A stretch of DNA of 64,000 nt from Neospora caninum Liverpool (taxonomy: Eukaryota; Apicomplexa; Conoidasida; Eucoccidiorida; Sarcocystidae), in assembly GCF_000208865.1 (NCBI RefSeq), contig NC_018394.1, positions 4,529,797-4,593,796 on the forward strand, in the 5' to 3' direction. Numbering within the stretch: the stretch's first letter is position 1; each line of letters starts with the position of its first letter. Both the position numbers and the translations under genes were made by a program. Shown here piece after piece: positions 47,285 through 60,057 of this stretch. The notes beneath the pieces are model-generated. The model was not told the origin of the DNA. It searched no databases and worked only from the letters and a program-made list of their open reading frames with translations.

Positions 47285-50200
47285 ATTGATAGGTCACAGT
47301 ACACGTTCCTACGGTACAAGAACCATCAGAAACACAATGTTCCCAGATATGCAACTGGATTAGCACATACTGACGTAGAACAGAGAAGGCTGCAAGACGA
47401 ACATGTCGTAAAGGAACTCCACATCTGTTTGGGCGTCCTGCGCATGCTACAAACACATCTGAAACGAATCCACCAGATGATGGGCGAAAACGACACGAGG
47501 AAGAACCGTCTCCGCCCCCAAGCTGCACAAAGAAGAAGCGTACGCAACTCGCTGGCGCTGCTGGCCCCGATCGAAACTGGCGTCGCGAGCCTGTAACTTC
47601 TTGAGTGCGATGAATGGAAGTCGCTGTTGCTGAGTCAAGAACTATGTACATTCTCAAGCGACTGGATACGCTGGGTACAAAACAGACGATATCGGATCCG
47701 GATCCGTGGCGGCGTGATACGCCGTGATCATCGAGAGACAAGACATTCGCCAACCGCGTTTCGGATTGATGGCCTTAGTTCTCAGTCGAGACATTTCAAA
47801 GCAGTAGTCCTTTTGCCTCCTTTCGACACTTCTCAGGCCTTCACAAGAGCTTTAAAGAACGGTGTTTCTGGTAACATGATGGCGTTTTGGTGTCATGTGT
47901 CCCGTGTTTTTGTGCAGTCATGTTCCGTTTCGATGGGCCCTGTGCCTGCATGCAGCGTGTCCCCTCCGTCCACGGCGGACCTCAGCTGAGCCTTGCGCAT
48001 GCCAGTTGCATCCTGGTAATAAACAAGACAACGCACGCAATACCGGAGCTCCGAGCGCCTGCCTTGTCTGTGTGTTATGCTGGCCTCTTCTTGGCATCAC
48101 AGTAAGGATTCTGCCTTCTCCCGGTGACCGGCAAGTCGCTACCGGTCGATGAAAGGCATGTCTTGCTCCACTATACTGCTAAGCAACGGGCTCAAACCTG
48201 CCTTAGCGCCGCCGCACATCGCATGTAGAGAATCCCGGATAAAGATCAATTTAGCTGTGGATTGATGGTTTGACGAACTACCTCCAATGCTTCACGTGTT
48301 ACCGCTCTTGGTCGTTGCGTTCTGTGGTGAGCTGCTCAGCGAAGGCCGATCGGAACGAGGTGTCGAAGTGGGAACTTTGGCGAGCCCATTGTTTTGGTCT
48401 GCTCTTGCGGTTCCATTCGTTGCACCATATGGAATAACGCTGTTCAGGTTGAAGCTTTCAGAAACTTTGTTGCATGCGTCCTGTCGTGGGGAAGCGGGCT
48501 TAACGCCTGCCACCGCACGCTGACGAAGCCCACGGACGAAACGTATCACTGGAAACCATCCAGGCGCTGCTTGAGGAACCACGAGCAACAATGAATGAGG
48601 GCATGACTCGGTATAAAGGTCGTACGCTTACTCGCACTGTTGTGTCTTTGTGCGTGTGATAGCCTGTCACTGATAATGGTGACAACTTCCTGACACTAGA
48701 GCCGCTAGAGAGCAAACTATTGAGCCGGGAAGGAAACGCATGTATTCGATCTTTCCGCAGGATATACGGCGAAGACTTCCTCAAGAAAGGCTGCATACTC
48801 TAGAGGTTATACTCCAAAGAGAACCCTCCCCGGATAGTGAGGAGCATACATTTATCATGCTCAGTCATACAGTCCCATCAACAAATCCTCAATCCGCGAT
48901 CACTGTTTGTGCGGAGTTACAGCTCTGCCGGACTCCCTCAGCAGCACACACGAAGACACTGCGCGACCCGACGTCGTGGACGCGATCAATCTTTGAGAGC
49001 TCGAGCTGCCCTCTAAATGACGTCAACCTTCCTTCGCCGCAAAACATACCAGGGTAGTCCACCGCTGTCGAGAAGGGTAGATATCATGACGGGGTTGGGT
49101 CAGCGAGGTGTCGCTTATCCACAAGCATCGTCCATATTTCCGTCGAAGACGGGCCGCACTTCGTGTAACAAATTACTCTACTCAGTTCGGTAGCGGGGTG
49201 TCGAAGGCTTTCTACCCCGAAGGACTGAAGCTTGAATGCTGTAGACGCTCTGTATACATATGCTCCTCATTCCCGACTCTGGGCAATACTCTTCCGGTTC
49301 CGTGAGCCTTTCATTAGGGCACAATCACAGCTGCCTCCTTCTTGCATTAGAAGGGTTTTGCCAGTATTTCTGTCCCAGTACGTAGTGGCTTCGCATCGCC
49401 GGAACCGGAAATCTCTAACAGGGTGAGCTGGCCGGGATCACGCGCAGCAGCTTTCTCCCCATTTACAGTAGTGTGCAGGACCACCAGAGATGCGATTGCT
49501 CCCAGCATGTCATGCTGTTCCTGATCACGCCGTTGTCGCCCTATAACCGGATGAGTGACATTGCTATCCCCCCCCAGAGACTGGCTAGGCGAGCCCAGGT
49601 GAGATTATTTCTGGAAGTCACTTCAGTGGCCTTATTCGGTCGAATGTGTGAATGCTGCGAGGTCGTATCGTTAGAAACACATGCAATACAACGCAGCTAC
49701 TCCGATACACCCATAGAGTCTGGATAGAGAGTGGCGTCGTGGCACACTTGGGAACACGGAGGTACACATTAATTTTGGCTGTTGAGTCTCCAGAAGACAG
49801 GGGTGGTGACTCTATTCAACGTGGGCTGTTATGCACTGATAACTCACGTGATACTGACCCGTTGGAGCGCCCTCACGCCTATCCAAAGTGGTGAGATCTT
49901 GCGTCAACGGCTGGGGTTCGTGAATGAGTTCGTGCGATGTAAATGGCCACTTCTGCCTGCTGCAATGGGGGCAAAATGGCAGTTATGCACTGGTGTTTCC
50001 CGCTCCAAGGGAACAGTGCGATGCGGCACATCACCACACAGGCCCTAACGCGGCACCAGGTGGTGGAAAACCAACATACGAATCCGATAAATTTCAAAAG
50101 CCGCCATTGGAAACGGTTTCTTCGCTGAAGTTGTGAGTAGGCGCGTTTCCTCTGGTGATACGAAAAGAAATGCTCCGCACCCAAGCATATCTCTCCGATT

Positions 50201-52098
50201 TTACCGGATGTCTGGGGTTTTCGGGTCTGCAGAAATCGATTCAGCATTGGCTTTTCGTGTTCGTTCCAGGGAAGAGACAAGACGATCGCTGCTGCACGAG
50301 ACCATCTCCCTGGCCGCCGCTCCGCCTTTCTTCTTCCGCACAAGACCAGCGAATCTGACTCGATTTAAATGTAAATGTGTGTGTACAAAATCACGACGAA
50401 GCCAGCGGGGACGCTTCGCGTGTCCTATGGAACAAGGCTTTGAACCCTTCTTAAAGAAAAGCCCAGCCTGACTTTGGCGCATCCTCGCACGCCTTCAACC
50501 AGTTTCTGCATGACTTCGTAGAGCCTCTCTTCCTCAAAACACCATTTGCCCATCCGCCTCGCAAGAAAGACGGCCATCGGCCACACGGGTGCGCCTGCTC
50601 AGCTCGACGGAACAGGAGCCAGCCGCCCGCTTCACGGTTTCGACGGTTTTGGAGCCCGACGAGTGTGTCGGGGTACGTGGCAGCGAACGGGACAACCCGC
50701 GTGTTTTGCTCCCCAATTGTGCTAGGCCTCCCCCTTGGCGAGCTTTTTTGCTTGCGCTGCGCCCTTCTTCGTACGGGTTAAGGATAAAGAGAGGGTAACG
50801 TATCCTTATGCCTCTGACGCCCGAAATGTGGAGCGCAGTTGGGTTTTTTCCTTGTACGCCAGGAGATGCGTTATTCCGCCGAGTTGAAAGAGGCAACAGA
50901 AAGGACGGCGTGGCGCGTCACCCGTGGCCATCTCGCGGACTTTTGAGTTTGCTAGCAGATAGCTGCCATGTTGTGGCTTCCACCATGGCCCTGCCGACAT
51001 AAACTGCACTGCGCACAATTCGCTTCTGCCCCACGGAGCAAATCCGCATTTTTAGTATCTGCTCGAGATCCTGCCTGAGCATGTGTGTGGACTGGCTACA
51101 CTTCTCAATTTCGTTGCAAGCTGGGCGTTCCAGCTTTTCCGCTACCGGTTGGGGCCACCTGAAAAAACCGTTGCCGGGACGGAGTGAGCGAAGGTGTCTG
51201 CTATTCCTCGTCGCCGATTCGCGTCAGTCTGTTATCGCCCATAATATGAGCTTTTCCTCCCGCTGGCTCACCCTTTCCCAAGACGTTTTGTTTCTTCTAG
51301 AAAACTCGGCTACATGACGGAAAGTTCATTTTTTTCGCTTTAACAGGGTATCCCGGCGCGGCGACTCGCTGTCTCGACTCGATGCGGTGACAGCCTACGC
51401 GTTGCGTAACCGTACGACCGAGATACGAGCTCTCCTACTCTGGAAAAACAGCTGTAGCGCTAGCAAACGGATGTACTCGATTGTTTATGGGGAAAGGGTG
51501 CAAAGCGCGGGTTGTGAAGTGGTTGTGCACGCCCTTTTGCCGGTTCCTGAGCGTCTTTTTTGAGGACAACGCTCGCGGTCCCTTCTTGTCCACTCTTGAT
51601 TTGTTGGGCGAAGCGGACTGCTTAGTTGCCATAACCGAGGGCTCCTGCTTTCGCGCACCCTCGCTCCTGCACATGAAGAGGAGTTCTCGACTTCTTCCTC
51701 GGCTGCCGGTGCTTGGTTCCCTGTCCGGTTGAATCCGTTTTCTCTGAAGGACTGCCTGCGCCCGTGTGCGCCTACGGCCAGGCACCGTCCCGACACACTG
51801 CTCTGGGGTCCTAGACGGTTATCGACTCGTGCAGAGACATTTCTCGGTGTTGTTACAGGGCTCGCCAAGTCGTTGTCCACAACCGTTCCACGCAGCCCAG
51901 CTGCCTGCGTTTCAATTTCACACGTCGTCCAACAAGGCGTATGTTCGCGGCACCGGTTCGTTGAATGAACACGATCACGTGAGCGGCGGCGCCTCCCTTC
52001 CGCCACCCAACTTTCGTCTGCAATCTTGAGCACACAGGCCTTGTTCCTGTCTCAGTCCGATAGTCCCTCTCCCGACAGCGCCTTCCAACGCGCTCACC
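47285..52098. other. Divergent intergenic region, 4.8 kb, no gene seen
   Basis: It lies between the SCO1 start (-) and the start of the giant Ser/Pro-rich gene (+), so it should contain both promoters and leaders. Frames are short and scattered over all six phases; composition is closer to balanced than in the flanking exons. A 78-codon plus-strand frame at 48287 begins with a hydrophobic stretch but lacks splice or homology support. I recognise no RNA gene here. Confidence 0.45.
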
Positions 52099-55000
52099 AT
52101 GAGTGCGCCTTCAGGTTGCTCTCGCTCGCCTCCGAGGGTCGCCGCCCGCGATACCAGCAGCTCGGACGGCGCCAGCGGCGAGGGTACCAAGCCTTCTCAA
52201 ACAAAAGAACGGCTGAGCACTCATGCGCCCCAGGAGTCCACAATTCATAGAGACCTAGAGTCTGCTGCTGGTGGGGCTGGTCGGAAGGCGAAGCCACCGT
52301 CCACTGTGGCCGAAATGCCCGGAGCAGCAAATGCGTGCACGCCATCCGCCACAAACAGCGGCGTGGACGCCCGAAGCCAAACGTCGTCGTACGGAACGGT
52401 GTCTTCAGGTGAAGGCTCAAGCCTCCCGAGAGGCAGCCGGCAGCCCCAGCGTTTCGTCATGGAGGGTATGGGGATCGTTGTGCCGCCTTTGGCATCCGTC
52501 ACGTCCCCCACGAAGTTGTTAGTACATTCAGGTAGCTCGACTGGGATGAGCGGCCTTCGACGGTTCTGCTCCCCCACGTCTTTCGTTTCACCCTCGTCCC
52601 TCTCCGCTTCAGGTGTGGATCGTTCGGCTGCGTCGTTCACCAGCTCGGATGCGTCGGAGGCAAGTGCCCGGCAGCTGGTTCGACAAGTGTCGAGCCCTCT
52701 GGTTGTAGGCAGGTCTGCTGCTTCGCCCTCTGGAGTTTTTGGGCTTCCCGCTGTCTCTCCGTGCACGAACGCAGCAATTCTGGCGCCAAGGTCACCGCTC
52801 GCAGCGACGTTCTTTGGTCTATGCAAATCTCCAGGGAGCTTCACCAGCGAAAAAAACAGTTCCTCCACGCGTACGCTCATGCCGTCGGACTGCCCCACGA
52901 CAGCCGAGCGAGATGCAGCATCGGGGCGCCGGCCCGTTTCTGGTTTTTCACTTCCCTCGTGTCTTTCGTCCTTACGTTCTCGAAGTTGTGCAAACCTGGG
53001 GGAGCCTTCTGTATCGGATTCCAACGCAGATAGGGGTTTGCCTTCCGGAGAGGAACAGCTCGAAACAGAGCCTTCCTCAGCTGCTTCGTCGTCTAGCGGT
53101 ACCAACGAGAATTCGCCGCTGCCCCATTCGAAGTCTCAAGTCAAAGACACGCGCACAGCAGGAGAGAAGGAAGCAACAGTTGTCCTGCCGGGCTCTCAGA
53201 CCGTGTCAGAAAACTCTTTGTCAGGTGAACTGGAGGAGGCAGCGGCTAAAGGCAAGGCTTCAGGACAAAAGCCTAGGACAAATTCTGTTCGGTGGCGAGC
53301 TTCGATCAAGTCGACTACGCAATCAGACACAACGACGCTGGAAACCCGTCGTGAGAGGACCCCGTCCGCGCAAACACGAAGGCGCCAAGAATCACAGCTA
53401 CGATCTCGGCCGCGCAGCACCTCGGCTCTGTCGTCGGGCCAAGTGAGGGGAAGGAAGCAGCCGCATTCCTTTGCCTCTTCATCGCTTGTAGGTGCGACAG
53501 TCGCTGGTGTTTTGCGCGAACGATCTGCGGGGGGCCGCTATTATTCTCCGGTTCCTGAACCCCTCCACAGTATGACGAGAAATCAGTCGTCTCTCCGGAG
53601 TCGCGGAACACGACGAACGCCGTTGAGTGTAGGATCGGCAACGTCTCCTTCGCCCGCGGCTCAACCGCGGACGTTGTCCAGAGCTCGCATGCTCCGACCG
53701 AAAAGTTCCCCGTCGAAGCCTCTCGGGGAGGTTCGCCCGTCGTCCTCCTTTGGTGTCCTTTCCTCCCACTCCTTCAGTGGAGGTCGTCTCGCGATGGATA
53801 TCAAGACGCTCAGAAGTTTACCTCAGCTGACGGAGGAGCAGCCCGTTCCTGTGTCCTCCGCCTCTGGACTGCATGCACGCGACACCAATATCCCTGCGCC
53901 TCGGGAGAGAAGAACCAGTGTTTCCGTGAGCGCGCGGAAGGCCTCCAAGAAGGGTAGAGCGACAACTTCCAAGACAGATGCCACCGCGTCTTCCAAGGGC
54001 CCAGCACCGGCACGAGAGGCGCCTTCCCGGCGCAAAAGAGCTGGCTCTTCGGCTGTGGTAGGGCTCGCGAGAAGCTGCTCAGCCCTCCGGCTCAGCAGAA
54101 GAGGAGGCGAATCAATTGATGCTGCGGAACAACCATATGAACAACCGGACTCTCGCGCTCTTCGCTCGCGCCCGTTCGCTTCTCCACCGCCTTCAGAGCT
54201 GGTCAGGACACGGCAAGTCGCGTCTCGGTTCGCGGGGGGGAGCGCAGCCCTCGCTGCCGGCGCCGAGGTGTTTGCCTCACAGAAGGCGCCTCTCAAGCAG
54301 CATGCCCGCAGCGGAACTTCCACTCAGGCTGTTTCGCTGGCCAACGAGCCGACGCTCCACGTGGCATCGCTCAGAACTGCAAGTGTAGCTCGGAGGTCGG
54401 CCACTGCAGTCCCGAATCGGAGACACCGATCTCGGGGTTGTTCGACTTCTCTCCAGTCTTTGGTCTGCGGCGTGGAGCAGCGTGAAAATTCTCCGAATTC
54501 TTCCTGCGGCACTGGCGCCGCGAGTTCGGAAAGCGGGACACCTGCGCTCAGTCCTCTCGTGGGATCTGCGCTGTCCGTGAGCGTTCCGTTTCTGTCCACA
54601 TTCCCGGACGCGCCTCTCCGTCTTGGGTCTCATCCTCCGTCTTCATCGCTTTCTGCATCCTCTGACGACTCCGCGAGCGGATCTCGCAAGGCTTCTTCCA
54701 CTTCCTCTCTCTGGTCAGGAGCCCCGTCCGCCGCAGAGCAGTGCGCCCTTCCTGAGATAAGGCGAGCCTTCATGACTGTCGGGGTGTGCGCGACTGCAGC
54801 GCCCGGCGGCCGCCAGGATGGCCAGAGCACCGGATCCAACAGCCCTCGCCAGGGCACTCAAGCTTCGTCTGAGGGCGCATCCTCGAGCGATCGCACCGAA
54901 GCTGGAGATCTCTCTTCGCGCCTCGAGTCGAATCAATACGTGCAGTCAGGCCATTCGGGCCGTGGGCCCCTTTCCTCTGGATGTTCGTTCGGCGAGAGCC

Positions 55001-58000
55001 GCTTTCCGCTCCTCCCGCCAAGCCAGCCGTCTCAGCTCAGAAACCCCGGAACTGAAGAAATCCCGCCGCAAGCTCTGCCGCCGGGCGTCTCCCAACAGGC
55101 AAAAATGGCGTCGCGCGGCGTTCACCTCCCTCGACTGAATCTGAACTCCTTAGGTCGAGGTAAGCAAGCGCCGGTGAGGCGTGTCGAAGGTCGGGAAGCC
55201 TCAGGCGACAGCAAAAGAGACACTGAGGCAGCCGACACCAAGGGGACCCGCTCGCCGGACCAAGGAGTGAGAGAATCCCGGCTGCGAAGCCCTCCCGCCT
55301 CGCCCGCGACACGGCATCCCGACGGTGCCCGCCGAGGTCTTTCTGATGCAAAGGGGCGTTCGGGACAGACCTCGGCGAGCTCGACTCCGCTCACTGACGC
55401 TGAACGCTCACCTGCAGCGCCTGTGCATTCTCCCGGCGAGTTGCCTAAGGCCGACAGGGCGCCGGGTTCCGCGCGCGGAGCCGGCAAGGAAGCGGGAGAC
55501 CATCGCGTCGCAGCAGGGGGGCGGCGAAACGCAGAAAGGACCGTTCCACCGAAAACAAGTCCATCGGTCCCAAACCGGTTCCTTCCGCGGCGAAGCGTCA
55601 CTCTGGAGATTTCACCGCAGTCCTCCACAGGTCCAGCGAGGCTCGGGCCCAGTCCATCCGGGCGGCGTGCATCGGTGAGCTCACAGGTCGATTCTCTAGC
55701 CCAGACGCACCAAGCTGGTGTGAAGGAGGCGCTTCTGAAGAAGTCTGCGGGCGCAACTGCGTCGCCTCGCGCGCAAGGGACTGACGCGCAGGGGGGCAAG
55801 GCTGCTCTTCCGGGGGGTAGGAGCCGAGTGCCTGTCTCCGCCGAGCCGCTGGCGAAGAAGGGGTCGGGCGCTACGCTGTCCCCCAGCGAGCTCTCAGAAC
55901 GCGCGCTGAGGGAGCAGGAAGCTTCGAGGCGTGCTGTTCCGCAACAGAGCCTGTCATCAAGCGGCCTCTCCAAGAGCAAGATCTCATCGGTTGCATCCCA
56001 GGGCCGTCGATTTTCGCTGATGGAAATGCGGGGCGCTACGCACGACGGTTCAGACACACAAGGCGCGGCGAAGAGGCTGCGACAGCCTCAGGGAAGAACC
56101 GACGCGACGTCGCATGCGGGAAGCGTCTCATCAGACGTCGACTCTGCCCGCACCGCTCCCAGGTCGCCCGCAGAGAAAGGCCAGAGGAGGCGCGCGGGCT
56201 CCGCGCTGGTGACTCGAGCCTTGTCAGGCGAACACGACCCTCTGGAGACTCACGGAGGACAGGAACCGTCCACGGCGCTCCAGAGTTCCCCACGCACGAA
56301 GCGCCCACCGCTGCCTCGGCTTTCCCTTGCTGCTGGGCCGGGGTCAAAGGCCTCGGGAGTAACCCGCAGAACCATTTTGTCTCCTCGAGGCGCAGCGGCT
56401 GGTACAGGAGCCAGTGTGCGACAGCCGGGGCGACTGTCTGAGGAATCGGGCGCTGCGCCGCAACGCATGCACCTGGCTGCCAAGGCGTCCAAAAGCCACG
56501 CGGCCTCCGCGCGCTCTTCGGACACTTTGCATGCGGGCACCCTCTCGCCGACCGACTCCCTTCGCACTTCCAGCATCTCGTCGCCTCGCCGCGCGCCGCG
56601 GTCGCTGGGCGTGAAAACCGACTCATCGCGGACTGGCGGGGCCAGGCGAGCGACCGTCACACTGACACTTTCCACGGGCTCCCGCCTCAGCGACGCCGAA
56701 GTTCCGAGTCTCCGGATCGACAAGACGAGCGCTCTCGGAGACGACACGAAACGGCGACGGCGCACTGTGACGGCCATAAGCTTGTCGGGTGCTGGCGATT
56801 CAGCTGAACAGGACGTTTCGAGTGCAGGAGGCGCCAAGGCGGCGCCGGGGAAACTCGCGAGGAAGATGCCTCTGTCGCCACGGACTTCGAAACCGCTTGC
56901 GCGGTCGCTCTCCCGAGCCGGCAGCCAGCTCGCCGCCCCGGGCGGAAAGGCCCCCGTAGGCGGGAAGCGACCGAAGGGGAAGGCTTCAGCCAAAGCGGCG
57001 ACGGGCGCGCGGAAGAAGGTGGATGCGTCTTCAAAGCTGCAAGCAGCAGCGGAAGACGCCCACGGAGAGGAGCAGCCTGCCGAGGGGAGTCCCGAGGCGC
57101 AGCATGACCAGGCGACTCCGACGAAAGAGCCGGAATTCTGCGTCAAGGATCTCCCGATGCCAGCGGAACGGATCCAACCTCGAGTGTACATTCCTGAGGG
57201 CTACTTTCTTCCCGTCAGAGATGCCCCCGAACTCGAGGTAGGTTGAGTGTCCTGCGTGCCGGGTTCAGGTTTCGCTGCATCCCGTGAACAGCGCGTCTCC
57301 GTCTCATTTAGGCGTAACGCCGCAAGAGACCCCTCAGCCGTGATCGGCCCGCGAGTTTCTTTCTCAGCACATTTTTGCACCTGCATGTGTAAGGGAGACA
57401 CGACAGCGGGCGTCGGACGGTCTCCAGCTCACGCGTCGAGTCTTTCTCTCTTTAAGCTGTCGACCAGGCCATCGCTGTCCGGAGTCTGCTCTCGGAGAGG
57501 CGCGGCGTGCGGCAAGAGGGGCGTACTTCGTCGTTCCGTCTGCGCGCTCCTGCAGCGAGCGACGCGCACATTCAGTCTTCTCAGGTTCCGGCGAGTGTTC
57601 GTGTGTGTGTGGCTGCTCCCAGCGCAGCAGCTTGATGCGGAGTTTCCAACGCGACCTGTGTCGGCCGGCGCCCCGGGGAGTCTTCGATCGAACGCTGTAC
57701 GCCATGGCGATGGAGCTGTCGCTTCTGATGCCGACCGACATGAAGAACATGAAGCGCTGGCTGCAGCAGAGCGTCGCGGAAGTCGAGAGAGAGCGCAAGG
57801 AACTGATTGATGTGCGCGGCTTCCTGGAAGTGCTTCCTGGGTTCTGCATGCCTGAACAGCCGCTCGCGTTTGCCCTAGCCTACCGCGACGAGCAGCGATG
57901 GAAGAACTGGGGCACCGGGTGGATGGGTGAGAACGGGATGCCCATGCCGCTGCCACCAGACAAGCTTCTTCGCGCTTTTTTTTTCGCCGAAGGCCTCGAG

Positions 58001-59726
58001 GGCGGCCCCGACTGGGAATGCAAAATGATGAAGCGCGAGGAGGACTACATGTGGCGGTTCATGAAGCAAGAGAAGGAAAAGCAGCGGAAAGGTAGGAAAA
58101 CCACGACACGCGCAGATCAGCGCGCCAGCAAGAAACAGCGCAGAAGTAGAGAGACAGTGTCGACTCGACAAGGGGAGCAGGAGCCCCGACAAGACGCACT
58201 GTGGCTCTCAAGGCAGTCCCCTGTTTCGTCACTTCGCACTTCGCCTCTCTCTCTTCCAGTCTAAATAGAGCTGCAGTGGAAATGTCGCTTCTTTTCTCTC
58301 ACCATTCGGGAGGTTGCGTTTTTTACCTGTCGCTTGCTCTCCCGCTTTCGAAACGCGTCGCGACAGGTCGCTCAGAGTCGCGCGCATGCGTTTCGAAGGT
58401 GGCCCACATTGCCTCTGTGTGCGTTCGCTTTCGGTTCTGCGCAGAGGAGGAGTACAGGCGCCTGTTGCAGAAGGAGGCCGCACTGCAGAACTTGGTTCGA
58501 TTCAAAGCGAAGCGGTGGCGGCAGCTGCAGTGCATGTGGGAGAAACTCGTGGAGGCGATCGAGCTGCATCAGCAGCCGCGGTACTCGTATGTCTCTTCCC
58601 TCGACGAGGGCTTCACAAACCCAACGAGTGTCGCGCGGTGGCTTCACCCGGAGCGCCAGCGCGTACCCCTCGCCCAGTGGTGCGCCGCATCGCCGGCTAG
58701 CTGCCTTCCCTGCTGTATAGACACTCTGACTGTTGATTCCTGTGATGCTGAAGTGTCTTGTTGTGGGCGGTGTGGCGATGTGTCGCCGGCGCCGTCGGTC
58801 CCCGTCGACGAAACGGGCTCTCCTCTCCGCTCGCCGAGCGGCGACGGCCCGGTCCGCGCAGAGAGTGTGTCTCTGCCTTCCGTCGTGACGATTTCCTCCT
58901 TTTCTGAGCTGCAGGCACGCGCGAGACAGTCGGAGTCCTACGCGCGGGCCTTGCGGGCAATGCAGCAGATGCCGGTCATGCCTTCGCCGGCCTACATTCG
59001 CCACTTGTTCCGCGAGAAGAAGTTCGGCGAGTTGAACACTGTCTTCAAGGCTCTCATCGGCCTCTCGATCGAGGAGCTCTGGCTCCATTTCGACCGCCAA
59101 GAAGCTGAGGAAGAGGCGAAGGCGCGGGCGCAAGAAGCGGTGCGGGCAGCCCAAGCGGCAGCGCGGGAGGCGCAGGCGCGCGCGCTCGCCGAGGCCGAGG
59201 CGCGGCGCAAGAGCGAGGCCGAGAGACTCGCGCGGGAGCAGTTGGAGCGGGAAGAGATGGCGAACGAGGACACGTTCTCACACAAATGCGAGGCCTTCGC
59301 CTGGGAAGACGGAAACCTGTCCAGGAAGAAGCAAGAGTTCCTCAAGTTGATCCCGATTTCGCCCTCGGAGGCGAATGTCGTCGAGATGATGGTCGCCAAA
59401 CCCAAGAAAGGCACACGCCAAAGCCAGGCCCGCGACCCAAAGCTCACCAAACTCAGGAGAGCAGGAAGCGCAGACAGCGACGGAACCGTCGTGCGGGAGA
59501 AGCTGGGCGGGAAACGCGGCTCTGCCGTGTTCGCAACAGACGCCGCGCCGACCCACGGCCAAGACGTCCAGCGCAGATCCCGAGTCTCGAGGCAACTCTC
59601 TCAACACGTCAGTTTTGGGTCGTTGGCGGCCGAAAGAAGTGAAAAAACAGCCGTTCAACGCGTTTTCAACCCACACCTAAAGAAGCATACACTGCAATCG
59701 AAGGAACACCCGCTCACATGTGCATG

Positions 59727-59757
<31 letters not shown>

Positions 59758-60057
59758 GTATCTTTATCTGTTTATATGTGTGCATATGTGTGTATATATG
59801 TGTGTATGTATGCGGTACTGTCGGCAAGTGGGTTCACGCAGACTCTCTGTTTCTCCGGTTGCTGGTGCTTCGCGACGTCGCTGTCGCCTCTGTCTGTCCG
59901 GTGTCTCCAGGGCCTTTCTGAGCAGAGTACCCCCCAGTCGATGCATCTGCTTTCCCCCGGCAAAGGTCAACCTGCACGGATACCGGAAGTCTCCGCCAGG
60001 CTAGTTCGCATGAAACTTGACGCACGAGGTCTCCGCCGCGCCTCAGATCTCGTGTAG
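52099..60057 (+). CDS. Giant basic Ser/Pro-rich and coiled-coil protein, unrecognised
   Basis: Four exons, 52099-57237, 57623-58091, 58445-59607 and 59911-60057, joined in phases 0, 1 and 0, encode about 2305 residues. The ATG sits in a strong context (caccATGa). The 1713-residue first exon is low-complexity, rich in Ser, Arg, Ala, Pro and Gly and strongly basic, with recurring SPR motifs (for example QSSPRTKR near 1393, ILSPRG near 1427, ISSPRR near 1492, LSPRTS near 1592) that look like proline-directed phosphosites. The ordered part starts near 1690 (RIQPRVYIPEGYFLPV) and runs through exon 2 (helical, with LPGFCMPEQPLAFALAYRDE) into exon 3, where an Ala/Glu/Arg coiled coil (about 2088-2142) is followed by SRKKQEFLKLIPISP. 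I do not recognise the family. A scaffold or cytoskeleton-associated role is only an inference from basic low complexity plus coiled coil. The exon 3 donor (CAC|gtcagt) is the weakest junction. Confidence 0.83.
59732..59812. repeat. (AT)n then TATGTG microsatellite in an intron
   Basis: AT run followed by degenerate TGTGTATATATGTG repeats inside the last intron of the giant gene. Confidence 0.85.

Noticed and set aside
48287..48523. 78-codon plus-strand ORF with a hydrophobic N-terminus resembling a signal peptide
   Set aside because: Isolated, with no convincing donor continuing to another exon and no homology that I recognise.
55122..57191. Long minus-strand ORFs opposite the giant gene (55122-56057 and 56250-57191)
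   Set aside because: They are mirror frames of the Ser/Arg/Ala-rich exon caused by codon bias; no start context, splice sites or domains.
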